Assembly: GCA_024809215.1 (NCBI GenBank)
Contig: JANUBW010000001.1
Span: 372,001 to 436,000, forward strand
Origin: Niastella sp. OAS944
GTDB taxonomy: Bacteria > Bacteroidota > Bacteroidia > Chitinophagales > Chitinophagaceae
Length of the DNA: 64,000 bases
Direction of reading: 5' to 3'
Shown: positions 33,983 through 42,486 of the stretch, piece by piece
How positions within the stretch are numbered: the stretch's first letter is position 1
Layout of the letters: every line of letters begins with the position of its first letter
The notes under the pieces: generated by a model
What the model was told of the DNA's origin: nothing
Databases searched by the model: none
What the model saw: only the letters and a program-made list of their open reading frames with translations
Position numbers and translations under genes: made by a program

Positions 33983-35440
33983 ATGAAGATTGCACTAACG
34001 CCATTACTGCTGCTGATATTCATATCAGCAGCAGCCCAACAAAAAAGAAAAACGCAGCCCTTTATCCTCAAAGGACAATGCTCCGATTGCAAGAACAAAT
34101 TTATCGTAATGTCTTTTGAAGACCTGAATAGCAAGCGCTATACCGATACCATTCCCCTCGACACGAACGGTAATTTCTATTTAAAAACCTGGAAAGTAAA
34201 AGCGCCGGTTGAGGCAGCTGTTGAATTTGCCAAAAACCATACAACCGGCTTGAATGTGGCTCCGGGTTTCAACCTCACGCTTACGGCCAACGAATGCGGC
34301 ATGCTTGCCTTTCAAAAAACAAAAAAGATAGCCGGCATAGGCGCTGAATGCAATGCATACCGTTTTGCGGCAGACTCCATATTTTGTACATCCATTGAAA
34401 AGATGCGGAATGCGGATATAAAAAGCATGAGTGACAGTGTTATGCTGACCACATTTATCGAAGAAACCCGGTTATACGCCTCTGTAGCCAGCGCGATATT
34501 CAGCAAAAAAACAATTGGGGATAGGAATTTTGATTTTTTCAGACAGGTGACCGGTTACGAATTGATGTTCACAAAATTATCAAAGCTCCTTTTCATTATC
34601 GACTGGTTTAGTTATGATAATGAAAAAACGACCAGATTTTTAAAAGACAATTTCGACTATCAGGTCATTAATAATATTTTCAGAAATGACTATATGCTAT
34701 CGAGCCACTATAGGACCTTTATGTGCATCGACTACTGCAATTACCTCGTTGACGTCGATTGTAAAAAGGACCCCGGGCTTTGCAATAATGAATTTTATGT
34801 GCTGGAAAAAATAAATAAAGAGTTTAAAGGGTTAATCAAAGAATATGCGCTGCATAGGAAACTCAGGAACATGATCGGCGCCTGTGCTTCACCTAACGAA
34901 CTTGAAGTAAAAAGAAAACAACTGCGGCCTTTTATTGCGGGTTTGATTAGTGCAGATCTCAAAAGATCGCTTTACAACCGCCTTAGTGAACAGGAGATCT
35001 CCCTGTCTACTATTAAGCCGGGTATGCCGGCCCCATCTTTTACCCTGCAAAGTATTACAGGTAACATGCATAGTTTGGCCGATTATAAAGGCAAAGTGGT
35101 ATATCTCGATGTTTGGGCAAGCTGGTGCAGCCCCTGCCGTGCCGAAACACCAAAACTTAAAGCCCTGTACGAAAAATATAAGAACGATGACCGCATTGTA
35201 TTCCTAAGTATAGCAGTATCTGATGAAATAGAGAAATGGGAAAAAGCGGTGGAAGACGACAAACCAACCTGGACCCAACTCTTTGACAAAGGGAATACTA
35301 TACAACAAGCCTATTATGCGAACGCAATTCCAAAGTTTATATTGATTGACAAACAAGGAAACATCGTAAACCCCGATGCGCCCCGGCCAAGCAGCGGAAA
35401 AGAAATTGAAAAACTATTAAAACAGGAAATGGAGAAGTAG
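33983..35440 (+). CDS. TlpA-like thioredoxin-domain protein
   Basis: 485 residues with signal peptide. The first ~100 residues (PFILKGQCSDCKNKFIVMSF, TDTIPLDTNGNFYLK) look like the DUF4369-type beta-sandwich often fused to TlpA proteins. A long alpha-helical middle follows (about 110-345). The C-terminal thioredoxin fold (about 350-485) opens GMPAPSFTLQSITG and has the active site WASWCSPCRAETP (CxxC near 381-384) and the cis-proline region NAIPKFILID. It should be a periplasmic or membrane-tethered thiol oxidoreductase working on envelope proteins. It probably forms a two-gene unit with the small secreted protein upstream. Confidence 0.85.
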   Translation: MKIALTPLLLLIFISAAAQQKRKTQPFILKGQCSDCKNKFIVMSFEDLNSKRYTDTIPLDTNGNFYLKTWKVKAPVEAAVEFAKNHTTGLNVAPGFNLTLTANECGMLAFQKTKKIAGIGAECNAYRFAADSIFCTSIEKMRNADIKSMSDSVMLTTFIEETRLYASVASAIFSKKTIGDRNFDFFRQVTGYELMFTKLSKLLFIIDWFSYDNEKTTRFLKDNFDYQVINNIFRNDYMLSSHYRTFMCIDYCNYLVDVDCKKDPGLCNNEFYVLEKINKEFKGLIKEYALHRKLRNMIGACASPNELEVKRKQLRPFIAGLISADLKRSLYNRLSEQEISLSTIKPGMPAPSFTLQSITGNMHSLADYKGKVVYLDVWASWCSPCRAETPKLKALYEKYKNDDRIVFLSIAVSDEIEKWEKAVEDDKPTWTQLFDKGNTIQQAYYANAIPKFILIDKQGNIVNPDAPRPSSGKEIEKLLKQEMEK

Positions 35441-35544
35441 CTCGCTTGAAATGCTGGTAGCGCGTCATTATACGCTGGCAGAAGCGGCCGGCGCTATGAG
35501 CCGGTATTTTATTTCGCGGGATAAAAACAAATAGCCAAATCGTT

Positions 35545-36080
35545 TTGCTAAAGGGCTCTGTTTGCAATTTCATCGTTGTTTGTTGCAACAGGACCGTTGC
35601 TCGTTGCAACATGACCGTTGCTAGTTGCAACAGAATCGTTGCAAGATGTTTTTTCGTCATATCTCACTTGCAACGGCATTATTGCAAGCTAAAATTGGTT
35701 CGTTGTTGGTTGCTCTTTCAATATTTGCAGGCTGCTACATCATCATTGCAGTTGGCTCAACGTCTCACTGCCGCTTGCAACGACCAGAATACAACCAGCA
35801 ATGATTCATTGCAGGCAAACAACGGTCATTGTATGGCCTGCAATGACCATTGCGCAATTGCAATGATCCGAATGCAGCCTGCAATGGTAAAAATTCAGTT
35901 ACATTATGATCATTGCCAGGTGCAAGATGACCAATGCCCTCTTGCAACGGCATATAATTCACTTGCAATAAGCCCATTTTCATCCTGCAACGATCCATTG
36001 TACAGTTGCAATGATCAAATTTCAACAAACAACGGTCATTGCAGGTAAAATAAGGTCCATTGCAGACAAAGCAAAACCCC
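35545..36080. repeat. TTGCAA/TGCAATG repeat field with 21-bp phasing
   Basis: Four units beginning TTGCAAY lie exactly 21 bp apart (35562, 35583, 35604, 35625), each with a second TTG(C) 14 bases in (for example TTGCAACAGGACCGTTGCTCG less its last base). Further on the motif continues irregularly on both strands: TTGCAACGG, CATTGCAG, TGCAATGACCATTGC, ATTGCAATGATC, and AACAAACAACGGTCATTG-like copies at about 35814-35831 and 36024-36041. Twenty or more copies are seen in roughly 540 bases. In one plus frame the first units read as seven-residue repeats (CNRTVAR, CNMTVAS, CNRIVAR), but the frame later decays, so it is treated as non-coding repeat DNA. Confidence 0.7.
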
Positions 36081-36326
36081 ATTCCAGGTAAAACATGGTC
36101 CTTTGCCAGCCTGAAACGTTCTTTTTTCGGCATTCAAAAGTCATTTACAGGCAAGCAAGCCTTCGTTGCAGGCAATATTTCCCTTCCCCTTACACGCCTA
36201 TTGCCAAAACTGCACGGTTATTCGCCAAATCAACGCGAATATCAAATTGGCCCCAATGCCTGCCAGAATATTTATATATTTAATTCCAGTTCATTTACGT
36301 GTTATACAACAGTGTTTATTGCCAAT

Positions 36327-36352
36327 AGTCCTGCTCCCTGCAGGACTATTGT
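36327..36352. repeat. 26-base palindrome AATAGTCCTG...CAGGACTATT
   Basis: AATAGTCCTG, then CTCCCTG and CAGGACTATT, forms a ten-base perfect stem closed over a short loop, followed on the plus strand by GTTTTTCCTG. It could act as a weak terminator or a protein-binding dyad upstream of the lipoprotein gene, with no plus-strand gene ending nearby except the thioredoxin gene 890 bases back. Confidence 0.45.
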
Positions 36353-36411
36353 TTTTCCTGTTATGGAAAAAGCTGGAAAACCTGTCTCATTGGTAACCAA
36401 ACTCCCCATTT

Positions 36412-37548
36412 GTGAAGCCTGCCATACTCATTTACTTTGTAATTTATATTTCAAGCTGCGCCGCTCCCGCTAACAAGGAACCTCTTATAGCAAAAGATAG
36501 TACCAACGAAATTGAAAGAAATAATAAACTCTTTGTTTTTGTTGGTGAAAAAATTGAAGTAAAACACGAACCCGATACAGGCCGTTATTCTTTAGATAAC
36601 AAATTTACCGCCTGGTATAAAGTGTTGCAAAGAGTTTATGGCAAATACGACAACAATTATATAGAATTCAAGGTGTACGATCATTATGGCTGGCCGCCGT
36701 TCGCAAAATACCAACATGCGCTTTTGTTCGTATCGGAAGACAGTGGAAAGTATTACCTCGAAAAATACATGTCGTACGATGTATACAAAACAAAAAGCGG
36801 CCGCTGGGCGGGCAGTTATGCTACTCATGATTATACGTACCATAACACTCCCAAGGTAAAACCTGAAATAATTGATTTTAAAAACGAGGTTTCCTACCCA
36901 ACTAAAAAAGTTTACGACAACGGTACAACAGAGGAGATCTATTATCCCGAACCATACTATAAAATAGAGGGAGATAAAGCCATTGCCATCTATGGAAACT
37001 ACATTGAAGACCTTTTCAGGATAAAAAAAGAAGGGCCTTTAAGTGATCTGTTCGTGCCAACACAGCCTGCTGGGCCCATTGATGTTAAGGATGTTGTGCT
37101 TGGCAGGTTCACTCCCGCTGAAGAAGAAAAAAAGTTCATGACCTTTTGGGAAAAAACCTTCCTTCCCATTATAAAAAGCGGCGACCTGCAACAATTTAAA
37201 AACTGGTCGCTCACAAGGATAACTCTTTGCGATTTCGTTCGCCCAATTGAAGCGTTTGATGAGGCATGTTTTCAGAAAATATTTAGGAGGGAATATATCT
37301 TAACACTGGATCCCGGCGACGTGACTTCATTTTCTTCTTACGAATCCACCAACAATCCTATTGCAACAACAATACTTAACGGTCATACCATCGCTAAGAA
37401 AAAAAAGCATATAGTTTATTCAATGACATTGGGAAAAACACCCAAATATATTCCTGCCATATCATTCACACTTGATTTTGTAGAAACAGATAAAGGTTAT
37501 GTATTAACAGGTATAAACAGTGACCGTGATAATAAGTGTTGCCAGTGA
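36412..37548 (+). CDS. hypothetical lipoprotein
   Basis: 378 residues. The short signal peptide MKPAILIYFVIYISSC ends in a lipobox-like ISSC, so the product is probably lipid-anchored. The mature protein begins with a Lys/Glu-rich linker, then a beta-rich domain (about 38-120, FVFVGEKIEVKHEP, VLQRVYGKYDNNYIEFKVYDHYG, ALLFVSEDSGKYYLEKYM), a YTYHNTP segment, and a C-terminal domain (about 225-378) with FMTFWEKTFLPIIKSGDLQQF. I do not recognise a family. It is monocistronic, facing the LytTR genes. Confidence 0.6.
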   Translation: MKPAILIYFVIYISSCAAPANKEPLIAKDSTNEIERNNKLFVFVGEKIEVKHEPDTGRYSLDNKFTAWYKVLQRVYGKYDNNYIEFKVYDHYGWPPFAKYQHALLFVSEDSGKYYLEKYMSYDVYKTKSGRWAGSYATHDYTYHNTPKVKPEIIDFKNEVSYPTKKVYDNGTTEEIYYPEPYYKIEGDKAIAIYGNYIEDLFRIKKEGPLSDLFVPTQPAGPIDVKDVVLGRFTPAEEEKKFMTFWEKTFLPIIKSGDLQQFKNWSLTRITLCDFVRPIEAFDEACFQKIFRREYILTLDPGDVTSFSSYESTNNPIATTILNGHTIAKKKKHIVYSMTLGKTPKYIPAISFTLDFVETDKGYVLTGINSDRDNKCCQ

Positions 37549-37569
37549 GTTGTTAATAGGTTACGCCGG

Positions 37570-38256
37570 CTACGACCTGAACAATGCCAACAGATCTTCT
37601 TTATAATTAATACTTAAAGGCAAAACATGGCTGCCTTCCATTACCACCTCATCAGTCTTTATCATTTTTACATGTCGCAGACCTGCAATGTAAGATTTGT
37701 GGATCCGCACAAATTTATGGGGCGGCAATAGGGTTTCCAGGTTCTTCATGGTATAACTGGCCAGGTACTGCTGGTTGTTGGTTACTATCTTTACATAGTC
37801 TTTTGAAGCTTTTATAAAAATGATCTGGTTATAAGGCACCTTTATCAACCCACCTTTCTCTTTCACCAATAAATGGCCATCGTCATTATTCTCTGTAGCT
37901 ATAACAGCTGGTTCTTTAACTTTATTTACTGCTTTCAAAAATCGCTCATACGAAAAAGGTTTCAACAGGTAATCAACTACATCCAAATCAAAAGCCTGTA
38001 CCGCATAATTTGGATACGCAGTGGTAAAGATCACTTTGGGCGCCTTTGTGAGGGTTTGCAAAAAACTAAGGCCATTTACCAATGGCATTTCTATATCCAG
38101 AAAAATAAGATCAATGGAATGCTGCTCCAGTTTGGCAAAAGCTTCCAATGCATTACGGCATTTGGCTACAAGCGTTAGCTCTGGTGTTTGCATTATGTAT
38201 TGTTCAACGATCTGCTGCGCTATTTGTTCATCATCAACGATAAGGCATTTGATCAT
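37570..38256 (-). CDS. LytTR-family response regulator
   Basis: 228 residues: an N-terminal receiver domain (IVDDEQ acidic pair, phospho-acceptor Asp at 54 in LIFLDIEMP, TTAYP switch Thr, LLKPF Lys) and a C-terminal LytTR DNA-binding domain (about 128-228: GGLIKVPYNQIIFIKASKDY, MKNLETLLPPHKFVRIHKSYI). Phosphorylation by the histidine kinase encoded 6 bases upstream should control binding to direct-repeat sites in target promoters. Targets are not identifiable here; the nearest genes are the lipoprotein (convergent) and an erythromycin-esterase-like gene (divergent from the pair). Confidence 0.93.
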   Translation of the reverse strand: MIKCLIVDDEQIAQQIVEQYIMQTPELTLVAKCRNALEAFAKLEQHSIDLIFLDIEMPLVNGLSFLQTLTKAPKVIFTTAYPNYAVQAFDLDVVDYLLKPFSYERFLKAVNKVKEPAVIATENNDDGHLLVKEKGGLIKVPYNQIIFIKASKDYVKIVTNNQQYLASYTMKNLETLLPPHKFVRIHKSYIAGLRHVKMIKTDEVVMEGSHVLPLSINYKEDLLALFRS

Positions 38257-38262
38257 GGTGTG

Positions 38263-39354
38263 CTATTTGAGTAAAATAGTAAGATCTACCTTAAAGGTAG
38301 TGCCGTTATTTGCAATTTCAAGGTGGTGTTTTTCAGGATAATACATTTGCAGTCGCCTTTTTACATTTTCAAGACCAACGCCCCCGCTGTCCGCAGCCGG
38401 CGCTGCGGCGATCATAATATCGTTCTCCACCACGAAATGCAATTTATTCTCATCAACCGTTAAATGAGCATGTATAAAACCCCGGTCATTGAGCCGGTGA
38501 GCGCCATGTTTAAAACTATTCTCAATAAAAGGTGTCACCAACAAGGGAGCTATCAATACACCCGTATTGCTATTTGAAACAGTAAAACTAATATCAGACA
38601 AAGGATACCTTTTCTTTTCAATGGCCACATAATTTTCGGTGAATGCAAGGTCCTTTTCAAGGTCAACTTTATCTTGCCGGCAATCGTATAAAGTGTATCG
38701 CATCATCTCGGCCAGGCGTAAAACATATTGCGGCGTGTCCTTACTGCCGGTGAGGCTCATTCCATAAATACTGTTCAATGTATTGAACAGGAAATGCGGA
38801 TTTAGCTGTGCATTTAACGCATCGAGTTGCAGGCGAAAAACATCTTTCTCAAGCAGCCGTTTCTTTCTTTCATTATCAAATGCATAACGTGTTATGGCCA
38901 CAGATGTAAACGCAATGAGATCGGTTAAGAGTACCTGAAAATCCCACCCCCGCAATAATTGCACAACATGTATTTTATGAAGCTTATGCCAGCCTATATA
39001 AAATGTCTTGTAATAACCGGGGCCATTACTGTTCATGAAAATATAACTTACACAAACATTCCCAATCTTCGGAATGAAAAGGAACCAGAGCATGGTAAGC
39101 ACAATGAACCAGCCATACTTCTTCTTATTCAGTAAGGCCGGCGCCAGCCACCGGTAAAAAGGAATTACATACAGCGTCATAGCCAAAGCATATAACATTA
39201 TTTGTATATGCGGAAAATTATCATACGTGCGGGGTGCATTAAACATGCCCAGGTAATAGGCGTATTTATACAGGGCCGTGTATAACACCCATACCATTAC
39301 CTCATAAATAAGGGGGAAGCTGCTTTTTTCCGTTTGTATGGCGGTTTCCTTCAT
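38263..39354 (-). CDS. LytS-type sensor histidine kinase (His_kinase family)
   Basis: 363 residues from the ATG at 39354. The N-terminal half holds four hydrophobic helices (IYEVMVWVLYTALYKYAYYL, MLYALAMTLYVIPFY, FIVLTMLWFLFIP, LLTDLIAFTSVAI). The kinase core starts LNAQLNPHFLFNTLNSIYGM, with the phospho-accepting His in the QLNPHFLFN box, and ends with an ATPase domain (LLVTPFIENSFKHGAHRL N-box and GVGLENVKRRLQMYYP G-box). This is the 5TM/7TM-like YehU/LytS class that pairs with LytTR regulators. It forms a two-gene operon with the regulator downstream. The signal is unknown. Confidence 0.93.
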   Translation of the reverse strand: MKETAIQTEKSSFPLIYEVMVWVLYTALYKYAYYLGMFNAPRTYDNFPHIQIMLYALAMTLYVIPFYRWLAPALLNKKKYGWFIVLTMLWFLFIPKIGNVCVSYIFMNSNGPGYYKTFYIGWHKLHKIHVVQLLRGWDFQVLLTDLIAFTSVAITRYAFDNERKKRLLEKDVFRLQLDALNAQLNPHFLFNTLNSIYGMSLTGSKDTPQYVLRLAEMMRYTLYDCRQDKVDLEKDLAFTENYVAIEKKRYPLSDISFTVSNSNTGVLIAPLLVTPFIENSFKHGAHRLNDRGFIHAHLTVDENKLHFVVENDIMIAAAPAADSGGVGLENVKRRLQMYYPEKHHLEIANNGTTFKVDLTILLK

Positions 39355-39540
39355 GCGCAAAATTTACCAGGTACAAGGTCAGTTAACTTCCTAAATATCG
39401 AAAATGGTTTCGACGAAACCGCTTTTTTATCGACAAAATAATGGGCCGTTCAATAGGTCGAAAAACCGCCCGGCTTCATGGACCAACCATTGCCCCGGCT
39501 ACTCAAAGGCGTGTTCTTTGACCTATCAAAAACATAACAT

Positions 39541-40815
39541 ATGCGACCACTCTTCATTATTCTGTTCATACTGATTGCCCTATACGCAAACAGCCAGCCA
39601 TTGTTGCCCATTGAAAAATGCAAAACAGCCATCAATTTTAAAAATGGCTGCTACCTCGATAGCCTGATGGCTGTTATTGGTAATAAACGTATTGTGGCCC
39701 TGGGCGAAGACACCCACGGCACCGCTGAATTTTATGCATTAAGGGCCGCCATTACCCAACGATTGATAAAAGAGAAAGGGTTCAATATGGTGATCCTTGA
39801 AAACCCACATGAAGATATGATGGCCATGCAGGCGGCATTATATACCGAACCCATAGATACGCTGATGCGGCGCCACCTTTTCAGCATTTACCAGTCAAAA
39901 CAAATGCGGTCGTTCTTACAATGGCTCAGGAAGTATTCCTATAAGAATAAATCAGTGCGGCTGGCCGGGTGCGATGATAGCCAATTCGAACTTCTTCCTC
40001 AGGCGCTTATAAAAACGGTTGCCAGGTACGGTAATGAAAACCTGAACAATATGTGTGAAGAGTTCCTGTACAGGCAAACGCTTTCGATCAAAGAGTTCTA
40101 CACCCGCTTTCCGAAATTAAAACCCGATACCCTGCCGAAACAAATGAAGTTTGGCCACGCCACCTGGTGCCTGCTGAACCGCATCGATTCTTTATGCGCA
40201 GCACAAAAGATGCAGGACCCATTATTAAGCGAACTGCTTTTTCATGCGAAAACCAATTATGTTTATTACGACCGGGTCATAAAAAAGGAAACCGTATCGC
40301 GTGATGAGATCATGGGCAACCGGATCAACTATTATGCAGCCGACCCCAATGCAAAGATCGTTGTATGGGCGCACAGCGGGCATATTGCCAAATACGCCTG
40401 GTTGGATAACGAGCTTGGACTAATGGGCGCAACGGTGCAGAAAAAGTTTCCTGCCGATTATCTGGCCATAGGAATGAGCGGTGGGCAAGGCAGTTATTCC
40501 TTTATGAAAAACCGCTTTATCAACGACGATCATAATTTTACCGATTCGCTGTTCAGAGGTATACTGCACACAAGTAAAACCGGCTCGTGGAATGAACTAT
40601 TAATGACTAATACAACAGGCAACTTCTATCTTGATTTTTCGCGGTTAACCCCGGCAGAAAAAGATGATTTCAATAAGCAACGTCCGTTGAAGCTATTGGG
40701 TTATGGCAAAGAAGATGATAAAGCAAGCGACTATTACGACATCTCACTTACCCGGTTATTCGATGTATTGATCTTTTTGAAAGAAACCAATCAAACCACG
40801 GCATTGTTCAATTAA
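39541..40815 (+). CDS. erythromycin esterase-family protein, exported
   Basis: 424 residues with a signal peptide (MRPLFIILFILIALYANSQ). The erythromycin-esterase/EreA-like fold is shown by VALGEDTHGTAEFYALRA (Glu56, His59, Glu63 region), MVILENPHEDMMAMQ, SVRLAGCDDSQF, and KIVVWAHSGHIAKYA, the second histidine motif. Known Ere enzymes hydrolyse the macrolide lactone; many distant members have unknown substrates. Export and the distant sequence make macrolide resistance an open question rather than a prediction. It is transcribed divergently from the LytS/LytTR pair. Confidence 0.8.
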   Translation: MRPLFIILFILIALYANSQPLLPIEKCKTAINFKNGCYLDSLMAVIGNKRIVALGEDTHGTAEFYALRAAITQRLIKEKGFNMVILENPHEDMMAMQAALYTEPIDTLMRRHLFSIYQSKQMRSFLQWLRKYSYKNKSVRLAGCDDSQFELLPQALIKTVARYGNENLNNMCEEFLYRQTLSIKEFYTRFPKLKPDTLPKQMKFGHATWCLLNRIDSLCAAQKMQDPLLSELLFHAKTNYVYYDRVIKKETVSRDEIMGNRINYYAADPNAKIVVWAHSGHIAKYAWLDNELGLMGATVQKKFPADYLAIGMSGGQGSYSFMKNRFINDDHNFTDSLFRGILHTSKTGSWNELLMTNTTGNFYLDFSRLTPAEKDDFNKQRPLKLLGYGKEDDKASDYYDISLTRLFDVLIFLKETNQTTALFN

Positions 40816-40852
40816 AAGGCGCCCTCATTCCGGAAAATTCTCTATGGCCATA

Positions 40853-41770
40853 TTATGGACGGGCGAAATCTACCGTAGGCTTCAGGAACCCTACTACCCC
40901 ATTGTAAACGGGTCCACCCAGTCCACCCGGCAGTCCATCGGTAACAAGGGGCGCGGTAATTCTGTTAAAACTGGCAGTGATAAACCGGCCAATGCAGGCG
41001 CAATCAAAATGCAAACCCAGATCGGGAATGGGAACTGCCGGCGCCGATGTAATGGGGCCCGGATAAGCGTAAGCGGCTCCTGTTGCCCCTGTTATTTTAT
41101 CAACGAAAACAATGGTTCCGTTGGCCCAATTGGTGTGCATTACATATAACATGCCGTTACAGTTAAACGTTAACCCACGTGCCTTCAACGATACCGGCAA
41201 TGGATTGGGCAAACAGGTAATGTTTCCATTAACAGGCAGTCCCAATTTAACGATCGTATTATTGGGAGCTACCGTACCCCTATTGATAGCATAATAAACG
41301 CCGGTTGTCTGGTCTCTTTCCACATCGCTTAAGTCGAGCACAAGACCACAGGTATTTACGGTAGGTATTATACTTACAAAATTAGGGTTGGTAAATTTAA
41401 ATATGGCATTGGGTATAGACCCTGTAATACCGGTGGTACCATAAAAAATACCGGTGGTTGGATCATACGATAAACCACTGGCCCGCAAAATTGGGGTTGT
41501 TCCTCCTATGAGCAATTGATTGGTACCACCGCCTACCGCATAAGGCGCAACGGTAATAGGGCCGGCGCTGGGCGACCCCGATACTTTAAAAATATAAGAA
41601 GCGCCGGTAACAGAATCAACTGTAAGACTGTACATATTTGGCACACATTCTTCTACCGCTTTAGCGGTAGTACCGGCAGGTAATGATGCATCTTCTGTTT
41701 TAATACCTTTTTTACAGGCAGCAAGCGTTAGTAGTCCAAGGACTATTATTGTAAGGTTTAATCGGTTCAT
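40853..41770 (-). CDS. lipoprotein with propeller-like repeats
   Basis: 305 residues. The signal peptide MNRLNLTIIVLGLLTLAAC ends in a perfect lipobox. The mature chain has repeated beta motifs with aspartate and glycine turns (MYSLTVDSVTGASYIFKV, ASGLSYDPTTGIFYGTTG, SDVERDQTTGVYYAINRG, ARGLTFNCNGMLYVMHTN, TIVFVDKITGATGAAYAY), consistent with a six- or seven-bladed propeller of the DUF6923/YncE-like kind. It contains a CACIG pair. No neighbour suggests a role; it is convergent with the esterase-like gene. Confidence 0.6.
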   Translation of the reverse strand: MNRLNLTIIVLGLLTLAACKKGIKTEDASLPAGTTAKAVEECVPNMYSLTVDSVTGASYIFKVSGSPSAGPITVAPYAVGGGTNQLLIGGTTPILRASGLSYDPTTGIFYGTTGITGSIPNAIFKFTNPNFVSIIPTVNTCGLVLDLSDVERDQTTGVYYAINRGTVAPNNTIVKLGLPVNGNITCLPNPLPVSLKARGLTFNCNGMLYVMHTNWANGTIVFVDKITGATGAAYAYPGPITSAPAVPIPDLGLHFDCACIGRFITASFNRITAPLVTDGLPGGLGGPVYNGVVGFLKPTVDFARP

Positions 41771-42486
41771 AATAAAAAAAGATTTAATGATAACGATATT
41801 GTGTAACTGAAATAAGGCCGGATCAAATAGGATGGAATAATTCCGGAATGAAGAAAACGCCTTTTACTAAAGTTATTACATTTCTCCTGGATGCATATGC
41901 GCTTTTAAAAATCAAATGCCGGCCAGGCTTTCAGAAACATGATCCTGATCAAGCTGGAAATAAAATCGCCCCCGGCATCCCCGGGGGGCATAACCGTAGG
42001 CATTAACGAAATACTCTATTTGTAAAAAAGCATTTTGCCGGGTTTTGCGGGAATGCCTGCAAATCGGTAGTATTTACCCGTTACATCAAAACGGGTGTTT
42101 TCATACCTGTATACGCTTTTTTCTTTTCCATATGGATTCCTCTTCTTTATATTTGAACAATATTATCCTTAGCAACCTAACCAAACTCCCCCTACCTAAC
42201 GTAAGAAATAAACCCGGGACGTCAATATTGATCGATCCCCATAGCTGTTATTGTTACACAATAACGGTTACACACATTAAACGACCGGCAAGCCTTCGTT
42301 CCTTCATTACTGAGTTTCCCCGGTACGGCAAAACTTTATACATAATTCACCGGGCCAAATAGGTCATTTTACAACGGTCTATCTGGTCACTAAATGACAT
42401 TTATTTCAAATGATCGTAACGTGTCACAACACTTGTGATGCGACATGAAAATACTCTATCGATTAATAACCTCAAATGAAAAACTA
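41771..42486. other. intergenic region of about 700 bases
   Basis: No convincing gene. A 105-codon frame (42045-42362) shows no family pattern or signal peptide. Visible structure: a GC-rich hairpin GCCCCCGG-CATC-CCCGGGGGGC (41968-41989), in contrast to the AT-rich surroundings, and a second stem ACCCGTTACATCAAAACGGGT (42076-42096) followed by GTTTTC. Either could be a transcription end or a regulatory structure for the divergent lipoprotein and lyase genes. Confidence 0.5.

Larger units (their letters stand above)
35441..36411. other. 970-base region without a convincing gene
   Basis: No frame here gives a recognisable protein. The first 95 bases contain a 27-codon ATG frame (35451-35534, MLVARHYTLAEAAGAM then SRYFISRDKNK) that may be the tail of a lost gene. 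The main body is a dense field of TTGCAA/TGCAATG motifs (separate entry). The last 280 bases hold AT-rich sequence ahead of the lipoprotein gene. A CCTGCAGG-centred dyad (about 36337-36348, flanked by AATAGTCCTG and CAGGACTATT) at 36327-36352 is a near-perfect 26-base palindrome. Confidence 0.6.

Noticed and set aside
35562..35645. CRISPR array from regular 21-bp repeats
   Set aside because: Units are too short, spacers are not unique, no leader or cas genes.
35545..36048. 167-codon plus frame through the TTGCAA field with CNDQ-like repeats
   Set aside because: It has no recognisable domain, signal peptide or consistent repeat length; the peptide repeats follow from the DNA motif. A minus-strand frame (35765-36133) shows equal 'repeats'.
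39541..40815. Macrolide resistance gene
   Set aside because: The esterase fold is likely, but the substrate of this exported, divergent member cannot be inferred, so a resistance claim is not supported.
42045..42362. 105-codon frame in the spacer before the lyase gene
   Set aside because: Composition and lack of any domain, export signal or ribosome-binding site; likely chance.
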